Positions 1 through 5,813 of a DNA stretch of 12,514 nt are shown piece by piece; the first letter of the stretch is position 1, and the number at the start of each line of letters is the position of its first letter. Position numbers and translations under genes: made by a program. The notes below the pieces were generated by a model. The model saw only the letters and a list, made by a program, of their open reading frames with translations. It did no database searches and had not been told where the DNA came from. Source of the stretch: DATKMS01 sp041497995 (GTDB lineage: Bacteria > Desulfobacterota > Binatia > HRBIN30); assembly GCA_041497995.1 (NCBI GenBank), contig JBGQHM010000189.1, positions 1 to 12,514 of the forward strand, read 5' to 3'.

Positions 1-1
1 G

Positions 2-66
2 GGGGACGTAGGTTGCGGAAAGTGCGTTGCGGCGTGTCTCCCGCACCTTCCGCAACCTACGTCCCC
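2..66. repeat. Long inverted repeat (25-bp arms, 15-nt loop)
   Basis: The arms at 2-26 and 42-66 are reverse complements over 25 bases with a single mismatch (GGAAAG against GGAAGG near the inner end). The loop is 27-41. The outer ends read GGGGACGTAGG and CCTACGTCCCC. The symmetry ends at base 66, because base 67 does not pair with base 1. No coding signal overlaps it and no run of T follows either arm, so it looks more like a dispersed palindromic element or the tip of a mobile element than an intrinsic terminator. Whether it recurs elsewhere in the genome cannot be seen here. Confidence 0.8.
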
Positions 67-91
67 GATCTCTCCGTAACAAACCAGCAAC

Positions 92-129
92 GTCCCCCGT
101 TCATTCCGGGGGACTCACACGCGGAATGA
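92..129. repeat. Two overlapping short inverted repeats downstream of mazF
   Basis: GTCCCCCG at 92-99 pairs perfectly with CGGGGGAC at 107-114 around a 7-nt loop. TCATTCCG at 101-108 pairs perfectly with CGGAATGA at 122-129. The two hairpins share bases 107-108 and interleave, so they exclude each other. They lie 13 bases past the stop codon of the leftward toxin gene, where a terminator would be expected. On that strand the bases after the stem (GTTGCTGGTTTG) are only moderately T-rich, so terminator function is uncertain. The TCATTCCG/CGGAATGA pair resembles the ends of the dispersed repeat at 5668-5736 and may be a decayed copy. Confidence 0.5.
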
Positions 130-141
130 CATTGTCGTGGC

Positions 142-513
142 TCATACGACGAGTCCCAGACTAATCTTGATGGCCCGATCCACCTTGAGCATGGTTGCCG
201 GCTTCAAGACGCCGAGACGATTGAGGAGTCGGCGCTTGTCGACGGAGCGGACCTGATCGAGACGCACCACGGAATCAACGCTCAGGCCGCCTTCGGGCGC
301 CTTGATGAGAACGTTGGTGCGGTGCAAGGGCAGCCGGAACTTGGAAGTAATGGCGGCCACGATGGTGATGTTGCCGAAGCGGTTGCCGATGTCGTTCTGG
401 ATGATCAAGGCCGGGCGGGTCTTGGCGATCTCAGAACCCTCGGTCGGATCAAAGCGGACCACATACATGCTACCGCGCTTCGGGAAGGTTACTCCTTTTC
501 CGCCGTTTGCCAT
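142..513 (-). CDS. mazF: MazF/PemK family toxin, type II toxin-antitoxin system
   Basis: This is a 123-residue protein of the MazF/PemK/Kid family, whose characterised members are endoribonucleases that cut mRNA at short sequence motifs. Family hallmarks are present: an N-terminal basic start leading into VVRFDPTEGSEIAKTRPALI, then IQNDIGN, then IVAAITSK. The C-terminal part has the conserved pattern GGLSVDSVVRLDQVRSVDKR before RL. ATG at 513 is chosen because the family begins about a dozen residues before the 'KRG' segment and because GAGGA lies just upstream. An in-frame ATG at 537 would add eight residues and lengthen the overlap; ATG at 468 would remove conserved sequence. The start lies inside the end of the antitoxin gene (25-base overlap), which implies translational coupling. 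No key residue looks lost, so the toxin is probably functional. Confidence 0.93.
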   Translation of the reverse strand: MANGGKGVTFPKRGSMYVVRFDPTEGSEIAKTRPALIIQNDIGNRFGNITIVAAITSKFRLPLHRTNVLIKAPEGGLSVDSVVRLDQVRSVDKRRLLNRLGVLKPATMLKVDRAIKISLGLVV

Positions 514-737
514 GCTTCCTCGTCGAGGAAGAACCACTCCTCGGCCAGCTGACGGTTGATCTCATTTTCGCGCAAATAGCCTTCCTTAAGCTCTCTCCGT
601 AGGCGGGCCTTGCTGGCGCGTTTCGCTTGTTCTCTGACAGCCTGGTCGATGAAGCGGCTGCGATCGCCCTTCGGGGCGAGCCGGTCAAGCAGCCGCACGG
701 TGTCCGCCGGCAGCGTGATGTTAATCCGTTGGTGCAT
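489..737 (-). CDS. mazE: Ribbon-helix-helix (CopG/MazE-type) antitoxin
   Basis: An 82-residue acidic and basic mixed protein. Its N-terminus, MHQRINITLPADTVRLLDRL, matches the beta-strand and first helix of ribbon-helix-helix DNA-binding antitoxins. GDRSRFIDQAVREQ follows as the second helix. The C-terminal half is charged and helical and ends in EEWFFLDEEAWQTAEKE, the type of tail that wraps the toxin. ATG at 737 is favoured because GGAGG (745-749 on the plus strand) lies 7 bases upstream. An in-frame ATG at 755 would place that site inside the gene, and the start at 794 lies within the promoter. It sits upstream of the toxin and overlaps it, the usual order. In this family the antitoxin, alone or with toxin, represses its own promoter; the palindrome at 771-785 is the likely site. 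Confidence 0.9.
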   Translation of the reverse strand: MHQRINITLPADTVRLLDRLAPKGDRSRFIDQAVREQAKRASKARLRRELKEGYLRENEINRQLAEEWFFLDEEAWQTAEKE

Positions 738-764
738 GTGCGTGCCTCCAGCCATTGGGAATAA

Positions 765-794
765 ATGATACACACCGCGGGTGTGGGTCGTCAA
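765..794 (-). promoter_or_regulatory. Promoter of the toxin-antitoxin operon
   Basis: On the minus strand TTGACG (789-794) is followed after 18 bases by TATCAT (765-770), which is preceded by TGTG. This is a strong match to a sigma-70 promoter. The predicted start is near 758, leaving a leader of about 20 bases that contains GGAGG before the antitoxin ATG at 737. Confidence 0.75.
771..785. promoter_or_regulatory. Palindromic operator within the promoter spacer
   Basis: CACACC at 771-776 and GGTGTG at 780-785 form a perfect dyad around GCG. The palindrome abuts the -10 element and occupies 15 of the 18 spacer bases. Binding here would block RNA polymerase. Ribbon-helix-helix antitoxins bind such short palindromes, so autoregulation by the downstream antitoxin is the natural inference. 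Confidence 0.6.
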
Positions 795-797
795 ATC

Positions 798-823
798 GCT
801 CGGTCGAGCAGAGCTGACCGAGC
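798..823. promoter_or_regulatory. Second dyad between the divergent genes
   Basis: GCTCGGTC at 798-805 and GACCGAGC at 816-823 are perfect inverted repeats separated by 10 bases. The dyad lies just upstream of the -35 element of the leftward operon and about 44 bases before the candidate -35 of the rightward amidohydrolase gene. It could be an operator for a dimeric regulator of either gene or a hairpin. Its sequence differs from the palindrome at 771-785, so a different binding protein is likely if it is an operator. Confidence 0.4.
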
Positions 824-866
824 ATCGCGAACACGGGTTGCGAGGCCTTCACAACTTCCCATCGCC

Positions 867-895
867 TTGACGGCCGGGGAAAGCTGCCGTAACAC
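867..895 (+). promoter_or_regulatory. Candidate promoter of the amidohydrolase gene
   Basis: TTGACG (867-872), a 17-base spacer and TAACAC (890-895) form a plausible sigma-70 promoter with a good -35 and a poor -10. A start near 902 would give a leader of about 20 bases that contains AGGGG (911-915) six bases before ATG 922. Confidence 0.4.
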
Positions 896-921
896 CGGGG
901 TCGTTCTGGAAGGGGAACAGA

Positions 922-2352
922 ATGTTTCGCGGTGCGCCTGTCATCGATGCCGATTCGCATAAGATCGAGAACCCGATGGTGTTCCTCGACTATGTCGACG
1001 CGCGTTTCCGCGGCCGCGTGCGCGTCGTCACTGACCAGTACGGCGAGCAGCGGGTGGCGATCACGGATCGTAATCCGCACACCGGTGCTGCCGATCTGGT
1101 GCGCCTGTATCCCCAACCTGACGGCTTCGGGAAGGGCGCGTACCGTGCCTACCATGCCGAGACGGCGATGGGTGCGCTGTTCAACCGGGTCCGCGTGCAG
1201 CACATGGACCGCGAAGGCATCGACGTGCAGATGATCTACGGCTCGCTCACGCTGACGCTTGCCAGCTTGATCGACGCCGAGCTCGCGGTGGCCTTGTGCC
1301 GCGCGTACAACGACTACATTCGCGATGACTGCGAACCCTATCGCACGCGGCTGATGCCCGTCGGCATCCTGCCGTTGCAGGATGTGACCGAAGCGGTGAG
1401 CGAGATGCGTCGTTGCATCGACCAACTCGACATGCCGGCGGTCAGCATCTCGCCCAGCCTGCCGGTGCCGCACCCGGATGCGCCGGACGCCTTTCCGGCG
1501 ATCCGTGCGCCGCGGCATTTGTCGGACCCGCAGTTCTATCCATTATATGAAGCGGCGCAGGAGTTGGACGTCGCGATTGGCATCCACGGCACGCCCGGCG
1601 CGTACCTGTGCAGCGGCTCCGCCGATCAGCTCGACACGTTCACGCTCGTCCACATCTTTGCGCACCGCAACCAGCAGCAAATGGCGATCGCCAAGCTGGT
1701 GATGGACGGCGTGCTGGAACGTTTCCCGAAGCTGCGCTTCGGGTTCCTCGAAGCCGGGTGCGGCTGGCTCCCCGACCTCATCCACGCGCTGCACGAGCAC
1801 TGGGAAAAGCGTATCCGCGATTTCGATCCGCACTATCAGCCGCCGATGATGCAGCTCGCCCTCGAGGCAGTGCGCGACCGCAACCCGCGCGTCGGATTGA
1901 TCCGCAAAGCAAAGAACCTGTTTAGCCTGGCCCGCAGCCGCAAGCCCCACTCTAATGGAGCGAGCGACCGCGACGCGTATCTCTACGAGCACCGCGAGCT
2001 GACGCGTAACCCCGAGGAGTACTTCGCCCGCGGCCAGGTCTTCACCACCTTCGAGCCCGACGATCCGGCACCAGTGTATTTGCAGGCGGCCCTTGGCGGC
2101 GTCGGTGAACGTCTGGCGGGCTGGTCCGTCGACTACGGGCACTGGGATGGCGTGTTGACCGATTGCGTCAAGCGCATCACCGAGAACCCGCGCATCGACA
2201 TCGACTTCGCAGGCCGCCTGCTGTCGGCGAACACGCTACGGTTCTACGGCCCACGGCTGCGGCGGCGGATCGAGCCGCTGATGCGGTCGCAGCGGTTGCT
2301 GCTCGAAGGCCCGCGGCTACCGACCGGATCGCCTGCTGGTCCTCCGCGGTGA
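922..2352 (+). CDS. Metal-dependent amidohydrolase (amidohydrolase 2 family, COG2159)
   Basis: A 476-residue TIM-barrel hydrolase of the ACMSD-related amidohydrolase 2 family. These enzymes hydrolyse or decarboxylate varied, often aromatic, carboxylic substrates. Visible family features are the N-terminal DADSH (residues 9-13, a variant of the DxHxH metal motif), HMDREGIDVQMIY (94-106), GIHGTPG with His222, AHRNQQQ (247-253), FLEAGCGWLPDL (275-286), and WSVDYGHWDG (401-410), where Asp404 is the expected metal ligand and the usual 'SDYPH' reads 'VDYGH'. NTLRFYGP (437-444) is the usual closing segment. Residues about 295-375 are longer than in compact family members and may form a lid. ATG 922 has AGGGG six bases upstream. 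It stands alone between the divergent toxin-antitoxin operon and the paralog pair, so the substrate cannot be inferred. The protein has no signal peptide and is probably cytoplasmic. Confidence 0.9.
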   Translation: MFRGAPVIDADSHKIENPMVFLDYVDARFRGRVRVVTDQYGEQRVAITDRNPHTGAADLVRLYPQPDGFGKGAYRAYHAETAMGALFNRVRVQHMDREGIDVQMIYGSLTLTLASLIDAELAVALCRAYNDYIRDDCEPYRTRLMPVGILPLQDVTEAVSEMRRCIDQLDMPAVSISPSLPVPHPDAPDAFPAIRAPRHLSDPQFYPLYEAAQELDVAIGIHGTPGAYLCSGSADQLDTFTLVHIFAHRNQQQMAIAKLVMDGVLERFPKLRFGFLEAGCGWLPDLIHALHEHWEKRIRDFDPHYQPPMMQLALEAVRDRNPRVGLIRKAKNLFSLARSRKPHSNGASDRDAYLYEHRELTRNPEEYFARGQVFTTFEPDDPAPVYLQAALGGVGERLAGWSVDYGHWDGVLTDCVKRITENPRIDIDFAGRLLSANTLRFYGPRLRRRIEPLMRSQRLLLEGPRLPTGSPAGPPR

Positions 2353-2432
2353 GACGTGGCGCCCGCGGGGTGCTGTGTTTTTGTCGATTTGGCGCTGTTT
2401 TTCGGTTGATTTGTCTGGAAGACGCATCTACC

Positions 2433-3395
2433 ATGCGCGTCTGCGGTGGTTGGATGATGCAGACTTTGCGGTGGACAGCGAATGCCCTGATCGTTCTTGG
2501 GGCGGCCCTAGGTATCCTGTCTGGTCGCGCCATGGCGGCCGGTCCCCCCGCCCAGAAACTTCCGTCCGCTCTGTTGGTCTTCCCACTCATCGAAGCCGAT
2601 GTGACCGGTGGAGAAACCCGTATCGACACCCGTATCGAGCTGCTCAACCTGTCGGGCCAGGGACAGGATGTGGAGTGCTTCTACGTCCAAGGCGATGACA
2701 CCTGCAACGAAATAGGGTTCTTCCTGTCGCTGACTCCGTACCAGCCGATCTCCTGGTTGGCCTCGCAGGGGCTCGACGATGTGCTAACGCGCAGCGCGGC
2801 GCCGCCGTTCTTCGGGCCCGGCGAGCTGAAGTGCGCGGTGATTCCGCCGGACAACCAGCCGGACATCGAGTTCCACAACACGATTCAGGGACGCGCGACG
2901 GTGTACTACTCGACTGGCCGCACCATTTCTTACGGCGCCGTGGGCTTCCAGCGGTTGAGCCCTGGGGACTTCACGGGGGTGTTATCGCTCGACGGGCGCA
3001 CCTATGCGCAGTGCCCCGACAAGCTGCACTTCGAGGTGCTCGCCGATCAGCCGCCGACCACGAGCGACCTGATTCTGGTACCGTGCTCGCAGGATCTGCT
3101 GCTGCAGGTGCCGGCAACCATCACCGTCCAGTTCCTCATCATCAACGAGTTTGAGCAGCAGTTCTCCACCTCAATCAGCGTTACTTGCTTCAATCGGCAG
3201 ATGTTGAGCGCGATCAGCGGCTCACTGTTGCGCGCGTCTCTCGGTACGGACACGGCGCATCTGATTATTCGCGGCGTGAACGGGCCGCTCCTGGGCTTGG
3301 TGGTCGATAACGTACCGTACCAGGGCAAGACGGGCATCGCAGGGAACGAGCCGTCGTTCCAGGGCGGGCGGTCCGCGCTCGTGGTGTTCCCGTAG
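2433..3395 (+). CDS. Putative exported six-cysteine protein, paralog 1
   Basis: I do not recognise a named family. The 320-residue product has a signal peptide: a basic n-region (TLRW), the hydrophobic stretch ANALIVLGAALGIL and a plausible cleavage site after GRAMA (residue 35). The mature part starts PPAQKLPSALLVFPLIE and looks beta-rich. It has six cysteines (82, 91, 134, 194, 218, 252), all aligned with those of the next gene, suggesting up to three disulfides outside the cytoplasm. Other shared blocks are CNEIGFF, GELKCAV, RLSPGDFTGV, LILVPCSQDL, INEFEQ and DTAHL. Candidate starts are ATG 2433, 2454 and 2457; 2433 has GGAAG 11 bases upstream, while the later two give a more compact signal peptide. 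The open frame reaches back into the amidohydrolase gene, but that extension would bury the signal peptide. The following gene begins five bases after the stop, so the two are probably cotranscribed. Confidence 0.8.
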   Translation: MRVCGGWMMQTLRWTANALIVLGAALGILSGRAMAAGPPAQKLPSALLVFPLIEADVTGGETRIDTRIELLNLSGQGQDVECFYVQGDDTCNEIGFFLSLTPYQPISWLASQGLDDVLTRSAAPPFFGPGELKCAVIPPDNQPDIEFHNTIQGRATVYYSTGRTISYGAVGFQRLSPGDFTGVLSLDGRTYAQCPDKLHFEVLADQPPTTSDLILVPCSQDLLLQVPATITVQFLIINEFEQQFSTSISVTCFNRQMLSAISGSLLRASLGTDTAHLIIRGVNGPLLGLVVDNVPYQGKTGIAGNEPSFQGGRSALVVFP

Positions 3396-3400
3396 GCACA

Positions 3401-4507
3401 ATGGCAGAGCTCTTTCGCATACTCGCTGCGTTCCTCGCGATGTACATGCAGCACATGACGCAGGCCCCGTCGAAGCTGCTGCCGGTGGTGCCGACGGCGA
3501 CCCGCACGGCGACTGCGACTGCCACCAATCCGCCCACTGCCACGCCGACGCGCACGGCAACTCGGACACCGACCTCGACGAGGACGGCGACGCCGAGCCC
3601 CACGCCCTTCCCAAGTGCACCGATCTCCGGCTCTGACCCGCTCGGCTTCGAAGTGATCGGCGTGCCGCCAGCGCAGAAGCTGCCGTCCGCGCTGCTCATC
3701 TATCCATTGGTCCGGGTGTCCGCGACGCAGGAAACGCGTATCGAGCTGATGAACCTCACCAGCTCGCTGCTGTCGGTGCAGTGCTTCTACGTGCAAGGCG
3801 TGACGTGCAACGAAATCGGGTTCTTCGTCAGCTTGACCGGCAACCAGCCGCTCTCGTGGTTGGCCAGCACCGGGTCGGGCGGTAACGGGCGGCGCGTCGC
3901 GCCCCCCTTTACTGGCGACGGCGAGCTCAAGTGTGCGGTCGTGCCACAAACCGCCGATCTCGCCTCACACAACGCGTTGCAAGGGCGCGCGCTGCTCTCC
4001 GATTTCAATCCGCAGAGCAACCCCAACGCGCCGCAGACCATTGGCTACACGGCCATCGGGTTCCGCCGCCTGAGTCCGGGAGACTTCACTGGTGTTATCT
4101 CCCTCGATGGCATCAACTACGAGATGTGCCCCGATCGCCTGCATTTCCAGGTGTTGGCCCAGACGAGTACCTCGAACAGTGAGCTGATCCTGGTGCCCTG
4201 TTCACAGGATCTGGAGCTCCAGACGCCGTCGACCGCCAGCATCCAGTTGGCCGTCATCAACGAGTTCGAGCAGCACCTGTCCGGCGCGACGAATGTGAAG
4301 TGCTTCAATCGGATCAACTTCCTCTCGTTACCCGCGCTCAAGCGCTCCTCGGTCGGGTCGGATACCGCGCATCTCATGGTGCGGGGCATCGACGTTCCAG
4401 TCGTTGGCCTGGTCATCGACCGCTTCGCCGTGGGTTCGGTGCAGTCGACGTCGAGCAACGAACCGAACCTCGAAGGTGGTCGTCCGGCCACCGTCGTCCT
4501 GCCCTAA
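3401..4507 (+). CDS. Putative exported six-cysteine protein with Thr-Pro linker, paralog 2
   Basis: A 368-residue protein of no recognised family. From residue 88 (GVPPAQKLPSALLIYPLV) to the end it aligns with the preceding gene product, roughly half identical by eye. It keeps all six cysteines (128, 136, 178, 243, 267, 301) and the blocks CNEIGFF, GELKCAV, RLSPGDFTGV, LILVPCSQDL, INEFEQ and DTAHL. The N-terminus has a short hydrophobic stretch (LFRILAAFLAMYM) that may be a weak signal peptide or membrane anchor. Residues 31-72 are a low-complexity Thr/Pro/Ala/Arg linker absent from the paralog. Start ATG 3401 lies five bases after the previous stop with no clear ribosome binding site, so translation is probably coupled. 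A surface or cell-envelope role is inferred from the linker and cysteines only. Confidence 0.82.
   Translation: MAELFRILAAFLAMYMQHMTQAPSKLLPVVPTATRTATATATNPPTATPTRTATRTPTSTRTATPSPTPFPSAPISGSDPLGFEVIGVPPAQKLPSALLIYPLVRVSATQETRIELMNLTSSLLSVQCFYVQGVTCNEIGFFVSLTGNQPLSWLASTGSGGNGRRVAPPFTGDGELKCAVVPQTADLASHNALQGRALLSDFNPQSNPNAPQTIGYTAIGFRRLSPGDFTGVISLDGINYEMCPDRLHFQVLAQTSTSNSELILVPCSQDLELQTPSTASIQLAVINEFEQHLSGATNVKCFNRINFLSLPALKRSSVGSDTAHLMVRGIDVPVVGLVIDRFAVGSVQSTSSNEPNLEGGRPATVVLP
3491..3616 (+). repeat. Low-complexity Thr-Pro-rich coding tract
   Basis: This part of paralog 2 encodes residues 31-72, dominated by the units TATRTAT, TPTRTAT, RTPTSTRTAT and PSPTP. The DNA is built from repeated ACG, GCG, CCG and CGC-type codons, so the tract could expand or contract by slippage or unequal recombination. 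Such linkers in exported bacterial proteins are usually extended and sometimes O-glycosylated. Confidence 0.75.
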
Positions 4508-4657
4508 GGCCTGCGGCCGGCGTCATTTCTAGGGCTCGCTCCCCGTTGGGTCGCTCCGGGCTGCCAAGTCCGACACGCTTCTAGGACCGGGCAGGGCGCG
4601 TCCCGCCACTGCACTCTTCAGCTTCCGCTTTAGAGGCCGGGCTGCTAGACACGGGCC
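4508..4657. other. Intergenic gap before the transporter ATPase genes
   Basis: The gap holds no open reading frame with a credible start, no convincing terminator (only the four-base pairing GGCC/GGCC at its left edge) and no clear promoter. It separates the paralog pair from the next rightward genes and is the likely operon boundary, though no signal confirms this. Confidence 0.4.
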
Positions 4658-5632
4658 GTGGCACTCCTGGATGTCCGTACTCTGCGGACCAGCTTTTTCA
4701 CGCCGCAAGGGGAGGCCCGCGCTGTCGACGGCGTGAGTTGCAGTATCGACGCGGGGCGCACGCTCGGGCTCGTTGGGGAGTCGGGTTGTGGCAAGACAAT
4801 GACCGCGCTCTCGATCCTCCGTTTGACGCCGCCGGCGGCGCGCATCGTGAGCGGTAGTATCGTGTTCGACGGGCGGGATCTGCTGACCTTGAGCGATGCG
4901 GAGATGCGGCGCATCCGCGGCAACGCCATCGCGATGATCTTCCAGGAGCCGATGAGCTCTCTGAATCCGGTGTTCACGGTCGGCAACCAGGTCGCCGAGG
5001 CGGTGCGTCTGCACCAGGGGTTGAGCCGGCGGGCGGCCCGCGACAAGGCGATCGAGATGCTCAAGCTGGTGGAGATCCCCGAAGCGGAGCGGCGGGTGGA
5101 CGAGTATCCGCATCAGCTCAGCGGCGGCATGCGGCAGCGGGTGATGATTGCCATGGCGTTGTCGTGTCATCCGCGCGTGCTGATTGCGGACGAACCAACG
5201 ACGGCGCTCGACGTGACCATCCAAGCGCAAATACTCGATTTGCTCGCAGGGCTGCAGCGGCGCCTCGGCATGGCGATGATCTTGGTGACGCACGATCTGG
5301 GCATCGTCGCGGAACGTGCCGATGACGTGGCCATCATGTATGCCGGACGTATCATCGAGTACGCGCCGGTCGCCGCCATCTTTTCGAGCCCAATGCACCC
5401 GTACACACGCGGCCTGCTGCGTTCCATCCCCAAGGTCGGCGCCGACAAGTCGCGGCGTCTCGAAGCCATCCCGGGGGTGGTGCCCGATCTGCTGCAGCTG
5501 TCGTCGGGCTGCCACTTCCGCGACCGCTGTGGCCGCGCCATCTCGCGCTGCACGGCGATTGATCCGGATCTCGAAGAGCTGCGGCCGGGGCATTGGGCAG
5601 CGTGCGTCCGGGCCAGTGAGGCGGGATGGTGA
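4658..5632 (+). CDS. Oligopeptide/dipeptide ABC transporter ATPase, OppD/DppD type
   Basis: A 324-residue cytoplasmic ATPase that would power import of peptides, nickel or related solutes as one half of an OppD/OppF-type pair. All motifs are intact: Walker A GESGCGKT (40-47), Q-loop FQEPMSSLNP (Q96), signature LSGGMRQR (154-161), Walker B VLIADEP (174-180) and the switch His in LVTHDLG (H212). The C-terminal oligopeptide-transporter extension has four cysteines at 285, 291, 298 and 316 (C-x5-C-x6-C-x17-C), the pattern reported to bind a [4Fe-4S] cluster in some OppD/DppD proteins. The start is GTG 4658, giving the family's usual 'ALLDVRTLRT' N-terminus; the upstream ribosome binding site is weak. 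The partner ATPase follows after a repeat-bearing gap, but no permease or binding protein gene lies in the window, so the substrate is unknown. Confidence 0.93.
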   Translation: MALLDVRTLRTSFFTPQGEARAVDGVSCSIDAGRTLGLVGESGCGKTMTALSILRLTPPAARIVSGSIVFDGRDLLTLSDAEMRRIRGNAIAMIFQEPMSSLNPVFTVGNQVAEAVRLHQGLSRRAARDKAIEMLKLVEIPEAERRVDEYPHQLSGGMRQRVMIAMALSCHPRVLIADEPTTALDVTIQAQILDLLAGLQRRLGMAMILVTHDLGIVAERADDVAIMYAGRIIEYAPVAAIFSSPMHPYTRGLLRSIPKVGADKSRRLEAIPGVVPDLLQLSSGCHFRDRCGRAISRCTAIDPDLEELRPGHWAACVRASEAGW

Positions 5633-5667
5633 CGGATTTGCCCAGAAAAACTCGAGGCGCCTCGATT

Positions 5668-5736
5668 CGTCATTCCCGCGAAGGCGGGAATCCACTCCGC
5701 CCCGCCACCTGGATGCCCGCCTTCGCGGGCATGACG
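5668..5736. repeat. REP/MITE-like repeat with two hairpins
   Basis: The 27-base outer arms (5668-5694 and 5710-5736) are reverse complements with two mismatches. Each arm is itself a hairpin: ATTCCCGC/GCGGGAAT around GAAG (5672-5691), and ATGCCCGC/GCGGGCAT around CTTC (5713-5732). The two arm-to-arm mismatches fall on the paired positions within each hairpin, so each local stem stays perfect. Its in-frame readings give the familiar spurious peptides HSREGGNP and PAFAGMT. Repeats of this consensus are scattered between genes in many proteobacterial and related genomes. It lies between the two ATPase genes, where it may limit read-through or stabilise the upstream mRNA. Confidence 0.88.
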
Positions 5737-5813
5737 TCTGCCGACCAGCCTTCTTGGGCAAAGCCGATGGTGACCGACGACCGCGTTCATCTCACCCGTG
5801 TTGTGACGGAAGC

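Noticed and set aside
721..1518. Leftward frame of 265 codons antisense to the amidohydrolase
   Set aside because: His/Arg/Ala-rich shadow composition typical of the antisense frame of a GC-rich gene, with no domain or start signal.
2163..2432. N-terminal extension of the paralog 1 frame into the amidohydrolase gene
   Set aside because: The extension overlaps a well-supported gene in another frame, is Arg/Ala-rich shadow sequence and would bury the signal peptide.
3491..3616. Repetitive tract considered as a CRISPR or tandem DNA repeat array
   Set aside because: The repetition is codon-level Thr-Pro low complexity inside a gene, without repeat-spacer structure.
3047..3949. Leftward frame of 300 codons across the two paralog genes
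   Set aside because: It spans both paralogs and reads the Thr-Pro tract as Arg/Gly repeats; no domain is visible.
4529..5761. Leftward frame of 410 codons antisense to the OppD-like gene
   Set aside because: The opposite strand has complete ABC ATPase motifs; this frame is low-complexity shadow.
5316..5813. N-terminal extension of the OppF-like frame
   Set aside because: It reads through the end of the OppD-like gene out of frame and through the dispersed repeat; OppF homologs begin at the ATG at 5814.
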